NCBI GenBank assembly: GCA_045630285.1
Contig: JAZQSX010000061.1
Location: 62,001 to 126,000 of the forward strand
Origin: RGIG3009 sp045630285
Lineage (GTDB): Bacteria; Bacillota; Clostridia; Oscillospirales; Acutalibacteraceae
DNA length: 64,000 nt
Direction: 5' to 3'
A program made the translations under genes and the position numbers. The notes beneath the pieces are model-generated. The model did not search any database. It was not told where the DNA came from and worked only from the letters and a program-made list of their open reading frames with translations. Shown here piece after piece: positions 1 to 8,228 of the stretch (positions are counted from its first letter, which is position 1; each line of letters starts with the position of its first letter).

Positions 1-1445
1 CCGAGCTGCGTTGTAAATGGCAGCGTGTGGCGGATGCGTTGGAGCGTATCGGTGGGTTGCAGCTAAAGCCTGAACCAATTGTGGCGTGCGAGCAGCCTGA
101 CCGGTATCGTAACAAGGCGCAGTATCCGGTTGCCCCGGGGGAGCACCGCCCGTTGATCGGTTTGTATGCCGCTCGCAGTCATCGTGTGATCGAGCAGCGG
201 GATTGTTTGCTGCAGCCGGGAAGCTTCGCAGCAGCATTGGAGGTCGTGGCACGGTGGGTGAGGAAGAACCACGTGCCGATTTATGATGAAGCCACCGGGC
301 TTGGTGTGTTGCGACACATTTACATCCGTGAGGGTGCCAAAAGCGGTGAGCGAATGGTGTGCCTCGTATGCACGTGTGGCAAATTGCCCGATACCGAAGG
401 ACTGACTCGGGACTTGGGGGAGGCTGTGCCGGGCCTCAGTTCGGTAATGGTCAATTTGAATACCGAGGATACCAACGTGGTGCTTGGCAAGACGAGCTAT
501 CCGCTATATGGCGAGCCATATATCACCGATACGCTTTGCGATCTTAAGTTCCGTTTGTCGCCGCTGTCGTTTTATCAGGTAAACCACGATCAGGCGGAGC
601 GACTGTACCGATTGGCAGCCGAAGCAGCGGCGTTGACAGGCGAGGAAGCACTTCTCGATTTGTATTGCGGTACAGGAACGATCGGTTTATCAATGGCCCA
701 CCGTGTTCGTGAGCTGGTGGGCGTTGAGGTCGTTTCGCAGGCGGTTGAGGATGCCGCTCGGAATGCGGCTGATAACGGTATTGGCAATGCGCGGTTTTTG
801 GCGGCAGATGCTGCAAAGGCGGCCAAGCAACTGGCGGCTGAGGGTTGGCACCCCGACGTGGTGGTGTTGGATCCGCCCCGTAAGGGCTGTGAGCCTGCGC
901 TTCTCCATACGGTTGCGGAAATGCATCCCGATCGGGTGGTGTACGTTTCCTGCGACCCGGCAACCTTGGCACGGGATCTGAAATTGTTTGCTGAGTTAGG
1001 ATACATAACGGAGCGGGTTACTCCGGTAGATATGTTTCCGAGGACAGCGCACGTAGAATCGGTTGCCCGTTTAAGTCGGAGGAGTGCCGTGCACCCTATG
1101 AAGCTGCATGCTTCTCCGTTTGAGAAGATAAAGAGCGGCGAAAAGACGATTGAGCTCCGCTTGTTCGATGAAAAGCGTCGGCAAATCAAGGTGGGGGACA
1201 CGATCGTTTTTACGAACACCACTACCGGAGAAATGCTTGATGTCTGTGTTTTGAAACTGCATCGGTTTGATAGCTTTGAGGAACTGTATGCGGCGTTGCC
1301 ATTGTTGAAATGCGGATATACGACCGAGGATATCGACACGGCACAGCCGTCCGACATGGAACAGTACTATTCTGTTGAAGAACAGAAAAAGTACGGGGTA
1401 ATCGGTATTGAAGTGTGCTGCTCGGATGAAGAACACAGTCGATAG
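1..1445 (+). CDS. rlmD: 23S rRNA (uracil-5-)-methyltransferase RlmD fused to an ASCH domain; 5' end outside window
   Basis: Methylates a uracil C5 in 23S rRNA using S-adenosylmethionine. The reading frame is open to the first base of the window, so the TRAM domain and part of the iron-sulfur cluster region are missing. The visible part has the methyltransferase core: the SAM motif YCGTGTIGL near nt 661, DPPRKGC near nt 870, and the catalytic Cys in YVSCDPATLARDL near nt 950. RlmD proteins usually end soon after the HVE...L segment, seen here as HVESVARLSRR. This frame instead continues for about 115 residues as an ASCH domain (KIKSGEKTIELRL, then KVGDTIVF), an RNA-binding-like fold. The ASCH part has its own GGAGGAG and GTG/ATG codons in frame (1078-1100), so it might also be made alone. 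It lies 3 nt before the next gene. The methyltransferase call is firm; the role of the fusion is unknown. Confidence 0.9.
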   Translation, partial: ELRCKWQRVADALERIGGLQLKPEPIVACEQPDRYRNKAQYPVAPGEHRPLIGLYAARSHRVIEQRDCLLQPGSFAAALEVVARWVRKNHVPIYDEATGLGVLRHIYIREGAKSGERMVCLVCTCGKLPDTEGLTRDLGEAVPGLSSVMVNLNTEDTNVVLGKTSYPLYGEPYITDTLCDLKFRLSPLSFYQVNHDQAERLYRLAAEAAALTGEEALLDLYCGTGTIGLSMAHRVRELVGVEVVSQAVEDAARNAADNGIGNARFLAADAAKAAKQLAAEGWHPDVVVLDPPRKGCEPALLHTVAEMHPDRVVYVSCDPATLARDLKLFAELGYITERVTPVDMFPRTAHVESVARLSRRSAVHPMKLHASPFEKIKSGEKTIELRLFDEKRRQIKVGDTIVFTNTTTGEMLDVCVLKLHRFDSFEELYAALPLLKCGYTTEDIDTAQPSDMEQYYSVEEQKKYGVIGIEVCCSDEEHSR

Positions 1446-1448
1446 GTA

Positions 1449-2375
1449 ATGTGCCCAGCACAGAAGATGCGGAAGAAGGAAAAACACTTGCAAAAGAGGT
1501 CGTTGTTGTATATTATTGTAGCAGGGATCGGCTGGGGCACGTCGGGCTTGTTTGTGCACTGGTTGGCACCATACGGCTTTACGCCATTGCAACTGACCGC
1601 TATGCGTGGATTGGTTTCGTTCCTTTGTATGCTGGCGTATGTGTTGATCCGTGACGTGCGGTTGCTCAAAATTAAGTTGTCAGAGCTCTTGATGTTTTTA
1701 GGAAGCGGCGTAACTTTGTTCGGTACGGCAGCGTTTTACTATATGTCGATGCAAACCTCGTCCATTGCGACGGGCGTGGTGCTGATGTACACGGCACCGG
1801 TATATGTGATGCTGTTTTCTGTGGCGTTTTTTGGTGAACGTTTGTCACGTCTGAAGCTATTCTCGGTCGTTTGTATGCTGATCGGCTGTTGCCTGGTGGC
1901 GGGCGTGGTTGGCGGTATGGAGATCAATACGGAGGGCGTTCTGTTTGGCGTGCTGGCCGGTTTGTCGTATGCCGCCTACAATATCATTACCAAACTGGAA
2001 ATGCGGCGCCAAAGCAGTCCGGTGTCTGCGACATTGTACAATTTTTTGGTGGTTGCGCTCTTGGGACTGTGTGTCTGTGATCCGCTGTCGGCTGTGGAAC
2101 GGGTCGGTGGTGACCCGATGTCGACGCTGCCGCTGATCGTGGCAATGGGCTTGGCGACCTGCTTCATGCCGTACGTTCTTTACACGTTGGCGATGAAAAC
2201 GTTGCCCGCCGGTACGGCATCGGCCCTGGCAATCGTGGAGCCGATGGCGGCGACGGTGTTTGGTCTGCTGCTCGGTGAGGAGCTGACGTTGTTTTCCGGA
2301 CTGGGTATTGTGCTGATCCTGGGCGCTGTGTTTTTGCTCGGCAGAGCGGAAAGCGCAGCGGAGCGTATTGGATAA
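1449..2375 (+). CDS. EamA/DMT-family transporter
   Basis: A probable inner-membrane exporter of small metabolites; substrate not predictable. The protein has about 308 residues with roughly ten hydrophobic segments arranged as two EamA repeats, the usual length for the drug/metabolite transporter superfamily. Typical features are the N-terminal GIGWGTSGLFVHWL segment, SIATGVVLMYTAPVYVMLFS at the end of the first repeat, and ALAIVEPMAATVFGLLLGEE in the second. The ATG at 1449 is 3 nt after the preceding stop and lacks a strong ribosome-binding site, so translation is probably coupled to the rlmD fusion gene. An in-frame ATG at 1467 is an alternative start. The family call is good. Confidence 0.85.
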   Translation: MCPAQKMRKKEKHLQKRSLLYIIVAGIGWGTSGLFVHWLAPYGFTPLQLTAMRGLVSFLCMLAYVLIRDVRLLKIKLSELLMFLGSGVTLFGTAAFYYMSMQTSSIATGVVLMYTAPVYVMLFSVAFFGERLSRLKLFSVVCMLIGCCLVAGVVGGMEINTEGVLFGVLAGLSYAAYNIITKLEMRRQSSPVSATLYNFLVVALLGLCVCDPLSAVERVGGDPMSTLPLIVAMGLATCFMPYVLYTLAMKTLPAGTASALAIVEPMAATVFGLLLGEELTLFSGLGIVLILGAVFLLGRAESAAERIG

Positions 2376-2427
2376 TGCCTGCTACGGCAGGTGGAAATAA
2401 AGGATAAATTGGCGAGGAGATGTTGTT

Positions 2428-3552
2428 ATGAGTTATCATGAAAGTGCCATTATTGCGCGCAACAAGGATGTCGAGCATATTGTGAATGCGGCGGCAAATC
2501 TCGGTGTGTTCGGTCACGGCGAGAGAAAACCGAAGCGTTTTGCCATGTTGGTAACGACCGACGTACATCGCTGTGCAAAGCAGATGCAGAGTGCGATTGA
2601 TTATCTCAACGGTATGGATGCGCTTGATTGCGGTATTTGCCTGGGTGACATTCAGGGGGGCAACTATACAGAGAATGACGGTTCCTGGTATTATTTGGCC
2701 GTTAACTCCTCCAACAAACCGTTTTATACGACAATCGGTAATCACGACGGCGGTAACAACGTAAAGAAAGAGCTGTGCGGTACCAAGGCAGAGGTGCTGG
2801 AAAAGTATATCCGTACCACACGTACGCGAATCCGTATTCCGGACATCGATAAGACGTATTACTCAGTCAACTGGGATGAGTACAAGATCACGTTGATCGT
2901 TTTGGATAACTATATGGCACCTGAGCTTCGCAATGAGAACGGTGATTTCGTACTGCACCGCGGTGCGGAATGTCTGAATCAGGAGGAGGCGGATTGGCTG
3001 GTGGAGACGCTCGCCAACGTGCCGCAGGGGTATCAGGTTATTATTGCACGTCACGGGTATCCCGACAGCGTCGTTAAGATTGAGGGCGATTGGACGCAGG
3101 AAAAAGGTGGCTTCAATGGTGAGGAGGCACTGTACGGCAAGTGCGATTTGGTGCCGGATGTTGTGAATGCGTGGGTAAAAGGCGAGACGTTATCTAAGGC
3201 CTATCCGCCGATCGAAAAATACGATTGGCTTCCGACACTTACGGTCAACGCCGATTTCACAGCACGTGGCGAGGGCGTATTCGTGACGTATATCGTCGGG
3301 CACTATCATCGTGATATGATTGGTAAGAGCGCCGTGTACCCTGATCAGAACATCATTTCGTTTGCAGCAACCGCCAATGACGACTGGCAGAATTACGGCT
3401 GTGATCTGCCGCGTGAGCGTGGTACGAAGGCGGAGGATTGCGTGACGGTGTTTGCGCTGGATCCCGCAAAACGTCATATCCACCTGGTACGTGTGGGCAG
3501 TAATTTCACCGATTCGCTCGTGGATCGCACGTATACGACACTGATATATTAA
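2428..3552 (+). CDS. calcineurin-like metallophosphoesterase
   Basis: A predicted metal-dependent phosphoesterase of 374 residues. The metal-binding motifs occur in order: TTDVH (residues ~48-52), LGDIQGG, IGNHDGG, ARHGYPDS and GHYHRD near the C terminus. This is the full di-metal set of the family. There is no signal peptide or membrane segment, so it is probably cytoplasmic. The start has a GAGGAG ribosome-binding site 8 nt upstream and the gene ends at a clear terminator, so it may be monocistronic or the last gene of the preceding group. The substrate cannot be deduced. Confidence 0.85.
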   Translation: MSYHESAIIARNKDVEHIVNAAANLGVFGHGERKPKRFAMLVTTDVHRCAKQMQSAIDYLNGMDALDCGICLGDIQGGNYTENDGSWYYLAVNSSNKPFYTTIGNHDGGNNVKKELCGTKAEVLEKYIRTTRTRIRIPDIDKTYYSVNWDEYKITLIVLDNYMAPELRNENGDFVLHRGAECLNQEEADWLVETLANVPQGYQVIIARHGYPDSVVKIEGDWTQEKGGFNGEEALYGKCDLVPDVVNAWVKGETLSKAYPPIEKYDWLPTLTVNADFTARGEGVFVTYIVGHYHRDMIGKSAVYPDQNIISFAATANDDWQNYGCDLPRERGTKAEDCVTVFALDPAKRHIHLVRVGSNFTDSLVDRTYTTLIY

Positions 3553-3560
3553 ACTTGTCA

Positions 3561-3592
3561 AACGGCGACGCACCAGCGTCGCCGTTTTTTTC
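3561..3592 (+). terminator. rho-independent terminator after the phosphoesterase gene
   Basis: Inverted repeat cggcgacg ... cgtcgccg followed by a T-run. Confidence 0.85.
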
Positions 3593-3621
3593 TTGCTACT
3601 CACTGAAAAATGGAGTATACT
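3593..3621 (+). promoter_or_regulatory. sigma-A-type promoter for the HD-domain gene
   Basis: -35 TTGCTA (3593-3598), 17-nt spacer, -10 TATACT (3616-3621), 32 nt before the chosen start. The -35 directly follows the upstream terminator. Confidence 0.6.
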
Positions 3622-3652
3622 AAATATAGAACCTGAAAAAGGAGTGAAAACT

Positions 3653-4312
3653 ATGATCACATTTGAAGACATTCGCAACAACGAGGCGATCCGTGCCTAT
3701 ATCACACGAGCCGATGAATCCTTGCTGGCACAGGGGTTTACTGAGCATAGTTTTGCTCACGTGACACAGGTGGCAAAGACTGCAGCCTATTTGCTGACAA
3801 CGCTCGGGTACAGCGATCACGAGGTGGAGCTTGTGCGCATTGCCGGGTATTTGCACGATATTGGCAATTTGATCAACCGTGAGGACCATTCGCAAAGCGG
3901 AGCGCTGATGGCGTTTAACATTCTGAACGGTATGCAGATGCCGCCCGACGATCTCGCTACGGTGGTCACGGCAATCGGTAACCATGACGAGGGAACCGGT
4001 GTACCGGTCAATGCGGTGGCTGCGGCGTTGATTTTGGCGGATAAATCCGACGTACGGCGCAGTCGAGTCCGCAATACCGACGTGACTCACTTTGATATTC
4101 ACGACCGGGTCAACTATTCGGTGCGGAAGTCCGAGCTGCGTATCAATGAGGAATGTACTGCCGTGAAGCTGAATCTTACCATTGATACCGATTACGGTGC
4201 GGTCATGGATTATTTTGAGATATTCCTCGACCGTATGATCCTGTGCCGCAAAGCGGCGGAGCTGCTGGGGCTGCGCTTTAAGCTCATTATCAACGGACAG
4301 GTTCTGATATAA
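3653..4312 (+). CDS. HD-domain phosphohydrolase
   Basis: Probable cytoplasmic metal-dependent phosphohydrolase of 219 residues. An HD motif is visible in GYLHDIGN, with the preceding His in HSFAHVTQV and later ligand candidates in EDHSQSGALM and IGNHDEG; the last Asp is in LILADKSDVRRSR. The start at 3653 is chosen because AAAAGGAG lies 8 nt upstream; the frame is open further upstream but would overlap the promoter. The C-terminal ~70 residues (RINEECTAVKLNL onward) are seen in a group of Firmicutes HD proteins of unknown substrate. The gene has its own promoter and a shared terminator with tspO. Confidence 0.8.
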   Translation: MITFEDIRNNEAIRAYITRADESLLAQGFTEHSFAHVTQVAKTAAYLLTTLGYSDHEVELVRIAGYLHDIGNLINREDHSQSGALMAFNILNGMQMPPDDLATVVTAIGNHDEGTGVPVNAVAAALILADKSDVRRSRVRNTDVTHFDIHDRVNYSVRKSELRINEECTAVKLNLTIDTDYGAVMDYFEIFLDRMILCRKAAELLGLRFKLIINGQVLI

Positions 4313-4315
4313 AGA

Positions 4316-4357
4316 ATAAAACCACCGTCGACGGCAGAAGCCTTCGATGGTGGTTTT
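4316..4357. terminator. bidirectional terminator between HD gene and tspO
   Basis: Stem aaaaccaccgtcga / tcgatggtggtttt with A- and T-runs on the two sides, between convergent genes. Confidence 0.8.
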
Positions 4358-4360
4358 TCG

Positions 4361-4834
4361 TTATCGGTTCAAAAGATAAATGCCGAGATTGAGGTATCCG
4401 GCAAAGAACAGCCAAACGATGTACGGCAGGAGCAGCAGATAAGCGGTTTTGGAAATGTCCTTGAAACGCCTCGCCATACGAAGCACCAGGAGAATGAGCA
4501 CGATCAGCCACAGGAACGCCACGAACCGCCATTCCAGGCGAAAGAACAGCAACGGCCAAAGGATGTTGACGACGACCTGCGCCAGATATAGCTGTAACGA
4601 GGATGTGCGATCGATGTCATCGCTGATGGCGACGAGGTAGGCGGCGATCGACATTAAGGAGTAGAGGATCGTCCAGGCAATTGGGAACAGCCAATCCGGC
4701 GGCGACAGCGGCGGGAGCGATAGTCCGTCGGTGGATGGCATACCCAGCAGCGTGCCGATTCCGGCTAAGATAAAAGTGTACAACAAGAAAAACAGCAGGG
4801 GCTTCCATTGAATCGTTCGTCGAGTCACAAGCAT
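4361..4834 (-). CDS. tspO: TspO/MBR family membrane protein
   Basis: A five-helix membrane protein of 157 residues related to the translocator protein/peripheral benzodiazepine receptor, whose bacterial members bind porphyrins. Family hallmarks are present: LPPLSPPDWLFPIAWTILY at the first loop and second helix, LAQVVVNILWPLLFF in the third, and PYIVWLFFAGYLN in the last. Length matches the family. The start has AAGGAGG 3 nt upstream of the ATG, unusually close. It converges on the HD-domain gene. The bound ligand in this organism is unknown. Confidence 0.9.
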   Translation of the reverse strand: MLVTRRTIQWKPLLFFLLYTFILAGIGTLLGMPSTDGLSLPPLSPPDWLFPIAWTILYSLMSIAAYLVAISDDIDRTSSLQLYLAQVVVNILWPLLFFRLEWRFVAFLWLIVLILLVLRMARRFKDISKTAYLLLLPYIVWLFFAGYLNLGIYLLNR

Positions 4835-4880
4835 CGACCTCCTTGTGAGATTAGACTATGTGACACGACGAAAAAATATG

Positions 4881-4912
4881 AAATGCGGCAAACATTTTGT
4901 TTGCCGCATTTT
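4881..4912 (-). terminator. terminator downstream of the RING/zinc-ribbon gene
   Basis: Inverted repeat aaatgcggcaaac / gtttgccgcattt, placed just after the minus-strand gene ends. The T-run on the minus strand is interrupted. Confidence 0.6.
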
Positions 4913-4930
4913 GTGTTGAATGGTATGACG

Positions 4931-5941
4931 TTATAGTAGCGCTGTGACGATCAGCTGTACGTATTCTACGATGAGGGGTAACATGGTGGGAATGATCGCC
5001 AACGCAAACGACGTGCCGCCGGTTTTGAGAAAGCTGCGGTCGTAACGCAATTCGGGGTTTTTCTGCTGACGTTTTGCTTTTTTTAGGATCGCCTGCAGGT
5101 ACAGATAGTTGCCAAGCATACCGAACAGAATTTGAATGATCAGCATGGACATCACCGCAACGAAGGCGAGCAACAGCAGCATTCTTGAGTGCGGATCTGC
5201 CAGTAACTTTTCCAACGGCTGCAGAGTCAGAACTCTTCCGGAGGGATCGGCAGTAAGCAACGGGAGCGTACCGAACGACAAGAAAAATTCGATCACCGTC
5301 CGGACCAGTGTAATCACAATGCCCCAGACCAGGTTTTTGCGGTACAGAAGCCAGTTGGCAGGGAGAAGGAAGGCTGCCCAGTTCCAGGAGATTTTGGAGC
5401 CGCCGTGGGTCATGCGATAGAATTGCGGAAGATAGTAGGCGGAGTTGCTGCCGATCAGCTCGGCAATTTGATCGACCGGGACGCCGTCAATGTCCTCCGT
5501 ACGGGACACACCGCCGTACGGATCGTGAAGCGGCACCTGGAAAGGTTGGTTGAATCCGCCAAACGGAGGGTTGGTGCCCCCAAACGGTGGGGTGTACTGA
5601 CCGACAGGAGGTGGGGGCGTATCGTCGTCCAACTCGCTTTCCCAATCTTCTTGTTCAATATCCTTTCCGCAGTGTGCGCAAAACTCCGCAAACTCCGGAT
5701 TTTTGCCTCCGCAATGCGGGCACGTGCTTTGCGGTGTCGGGGGCTCCTGCTTAGCTTCGGCCGTGCTGCCCTGCGCCCACTGGCGTTCCGTGCCGTGATC
5801 GGCGGCAAAGTGGCAGTGACCCTCTTTTTTCCAGCATTCCCGATGATGGGGGCAGCCGCACTCAGGGCAGGTCACAATATCATCGGTTTCGGCAAAGTGC
5901 TGTCCGCATACGGGGCAGATCTGACCTTCGTAAAAAAACAT
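4931..5941 (-). CDS. RING-finger/zinc-ribbon protein with DUF2628-like membrane domain
   Basis: Predicted membrane protein of about 336 residues. The N terminus has a RING-like cluster (CPVCGQHF ... CPECGCPHHRECW ... GHCHF) and then a zinc ribbon (CPHCGGKNPEF ... FCAHCGKD). A Pro/Gly-rich linker (residues ~120-170) leads to a C-terminal half with several hydrophobic segments that resembles DUF2628. The ATG at 5941 is the first Met before the Cys cluster; the frame is open far upstream but that stretch holds the divergent promoter and has no protein-like features. It may be a membrane-associated adaptor, but there is no direct clue to function. Confidence 0.75.
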   Translation of the reverse strand: MFFYEGQICPVCGQHFAETDDIVTCPECGCPHHRECWKKEGHCHFAADHGTERQWAQGSTAEAKQEPPTPQSTCPHCGGKNPEFAEFCAHCGKDIEQEDWESELDDDTPPPPVGQYTPPFGGTNPPFGGFNQPFQVPLHDPYGGVSRTEDIDGVPVDQIAELIGSNSAYYLPQFYRMTHGGSKISWNWAAFLLPANWLLYRKNLVWGIVITLVRTVIEFFLSFGTLPLLTADPSGRVLTLQPLEKLLADPHSRMLLLLAFVAVMSMLIIQILFGMLGNYLYLQAILKKAKRQQKNPELRYDRSFLKTGGTSFALAIIPTMLPLIVEYVQLIVTALL

Positions 5942-6160
5942 ACTGTCACACTTTCTGTGAAGTTTTTGGTCGCAATTCGACAAGACTATTGTAGCGTGAA
6001 TTGGGAGAGAATGCAACGAATTTGAGCAAGGTTTAAAAAAAGTTAACGATTGCACGCACTGCGACAGAGAACAGTATACTATATTTCTTCGGAAAAAGCA
6101 CGAACTTTTTCGAAAAGCGTCGAAAAAACCATTCGTTTTACAAAAATTACAAGGGAAAAC

Positions 6161-6188
6161 TTGACGAAATGTCCATATATAGTATAAA
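6161..6188 (+). promoter_or_regulatory. promoter of the topoisomerase operon
   Basis: -35 TTGACG (6161-6166), 16-nt spacer, -10 TATAAA (6183-6188). The rest of 5942-6230 shows no gene. A 10-mer TATACTCTAT at 6199-6208 recurs upstream of the gene at 14884. Confidence 0.6.
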
Positions 6189-6230
6189 ATAGTACTGTTA
6201 TACTCTATATTTTGTAAAGGTGGAGACAGA

Positions 6231-8213
6231 ATGGCAGCAAAGAAGCCTACGTACGGTAACGAAAGTATTACCTCGCTGAAGGGCGCAGACCGTGTCCGCA
6301 AGCGCCCGGGTGTTATTTTCGGATCTGACGGTTTGGAAGGTTGCGAGCACGCTGTTTTTGAGATCCTCTCCAACTCGATTGACGAGGCACGTGAGGGTCA
6401 CGGTAATAAGATCATTACCACACGGTATGACGACGGCTCCTTTGAAGTACAGGACTTCGGCCGTGGTATGCCGGTGGATTTTAATACGAAGGAAAATCGC
6501 TTCAACTGGGAATTGATCTTCTGCGAGCTGTATGCCGGCGGTAAATACAATACAAACGAAAGTGAAAACTATGAGTTTTCGCTGGGCCTGAACGGCCTCG
6601 GCGCGTGTGCAACGCAGTATTCCTCAGAGTATATGGATGTCGAGGTGCACCGTGACGGTTTCCGTTATACGCTACATTTTGAACACGGCGAAAACGTAGG
6701 CGGGCTGAAAAAAGAGCCGTATGCCAAGCGGGATACCGGCACGACCATTCGTTGGAAGCCGGACCTGCAGGTGTTTACGGATATTGCGGTGCCGATGGAC
6801 TATTTCCGTGATATTCTGCGCCGTCAGGCAATCGTGAACCCCAATTTGCTGTTCATTCTGCGTGAACAGAAGGGACGCAGCTTTGAAACCGAAGAGTTTG
6901 TTTACCAAAACGGTATCGAGGACTATGTCCGTGAGCTGGTCGGCGATAACGGTATGACGGACGTACAGGTCTGGTCTGCCGAGCGCCGCGGCCGTGACCG
7001 CGAGGACAAGCCTGAGTATAAGGTCAAATTCAACGTGGCGCTTTGCTGCTCCAACAAGACCAACCTGTTGGAATACTATCACAACTCCAGCTGGCTGGAG
7101 CACGGCGGTGCACCGGAAAAAGCGGTGCGCTCTGCCTTCGTTTCGCAGATCGACGCCTATCTGCGTCAAAACAGCAAGTACCTGAAAAACGAGAGTAAGA
7201 TCACGTTCCAGGACGTGCAGGATTGTCTGGTGTTGGTTTCCTCGTCGTTCTCTACCCAGACCTCGTATGAAAACCAAACCAAAAAGGCGATTACCAATAA
7301 GTTTATCCAAGAGGCGATGGCGGAGTTCCTGCGGCAGCAGCTGGAGGTCTATTTCCTGGAAAACAAGGCGGAAGCAGACCGCATTGCCGAGCAGGTGCTG
7401 ATCAACAAGCGCAGCCGTGAAAAAGCAGAAACCACACGCCTGAACCTCAAAAAGACGTTGCAGTCCGGCAACGATCTGGCATCCCGTGTGCCGGGCTTCG
7501 TAGACTGCCGTACCCGTGACGTGGCACAGCGTGAGCTGTTTATCGTGGAGGGTAAATCGGCTATGGGTTCGTGTATTCAGGCACGCAACTCGGAGTTCCA
7601 GGCGGTCATTCCGATCCGTGGTAAGATCCTGAACTGCTTGAAGGCAGAGTTTGATAAGATCTTCAAGAGCGAGATCATCGTCAACCTGCTGAAGGTTATG
7701 GGGTGTGGCGTGGAGGTCAAATCCAAATCCAATAAAAACCTTTCCACGTTTGACCTGTCGCCGCTGCGTTTCTCCAAGATCATCATCTGTACCGATGCGG
7801 GCGTGGACGGCTACCAGATCCGTACGCTGGTGCTGACGATGCTGTATCGCCTGACACCGACCTTGATCGAAAAAGGGTATGTGTTTATTGCGGAAACACC
7901 TTTGTATGAGATCAACACCAAAACCGATACGTATTTTGCGTATAACGACCGTGAAAAGGCGGAGATCCTTGCCGAGATCGGTGACGTGAAGTACACCATT
8001 CAGCGTTCCAAGGGACTTGGTGAAAACGAGCCTGAGATGATGTCGCTGACGACGATGAATCCAGCAACACGCCGGTTGGTTAAGGTCAATCCGTGTGATG
8101 TCGAGGAAACGGCGTATTTGTTTGACGTGTTGCTCGGTGACGATTTGGACGGTCGTAAACGAATGATTTCGGAACACGGCGCCGAATATCTCGATATGCT
8201 GGATCTCGAGTAA
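6231..8213 (+). CDS. type IIA topoisomerase B subunit (GyrB/ParE-like), non-canonical
   Basis: ATPase subunit of a type II topoisomerase, 660 residues. The GHKL ATPase is intact: FEILSNSIDEA (N box), VQDFGRGMPVD (G1) and GLNGLGACATQYSS (G2), with a QTK loop in YENQTKKAITNK. The Toprim domain has the Glu in FIVEGKSAMGSC (~439), where canonical GyrB/ParE read EGDSAGGS. The DxDxD metal motif reads D522-A-G524-V-D526, so the middle Asp is Gly. SKGLGENEPEMM and a shortened C terminus follow. This is a divergent paralogue rather than the standard gyrB, which would lie elsewhere. It is followed 15 nt later by its A subunit. Start: GGTGGAG 8 nt upstream. The subunit class is certain; enzyme type (gyrase, topo IV or other) is not. 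Confidence 0.85.
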   Translation: MAAKKPTYGNESITSLKGADRVRKRPGVIFGSDGLEGCEHAVFEILSNSIDEAREGHGNKIITTRYDDGSFEVQDFGRGMPVDFNTKENRFNWELIFCELYAGGKYNTNESENYEFSLGLNGLGACATQYSSEYMDVEVHRDGFRYTLHFEHGENVGGLKKEPYAKRDTGTTIRWKPDLQVFTDIAVPMDYFRDILRRQAIVNPNLLFILREQKGRSFETEEFVYQNGIEDYVRELVGDNGMTDVQVWSAERRGRDREDKPEYKVKFNVALCCSNKTNLLEYYHNSSWLEHGGAPEKAVRSAFVSQIDAYLRQNSKYLKNESKITFQDVQDCLVLVSSSFSTQTSYENQTKKAITNKFIQEAMAEFLRQQLEVYFLENKAEADRIAEQVLINKRSREKAETTRLNLKKTLQSGNDLASRVPGFVDCRTRDVAQRELFIVEGKSAMGSCIQARNSEFQAVIPIRGKILNCLKAEFDKIFKSEIIVNLLKVMGCGVEVKSKSNKNLSTFDLSPLRFSKIIICTDAGVDGYQIRTLVLTMLYRLTPTLIEKGYVFIAETPLYEINTKTDTYFAYNDREKAEILAEIGDVKYTIQRSKGLGENEPEMMSLTTMNPATRRLVKVNPCDVEETAYLFDVLLGDDLDGRKRMISEHGAEYLDMLDLE

Positions 8214-8228
8214 GGGAGGAGACGGAAT

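Noticed and set aside
6672..8177. 501-codon open frame on the minus strand inside the topoisomerase B gene
   Set aside because: It mirrors the codon pattern of the real gene, has no ribosome-binding site and no recognisable domain; the plus-strand frame has clear family motifs.
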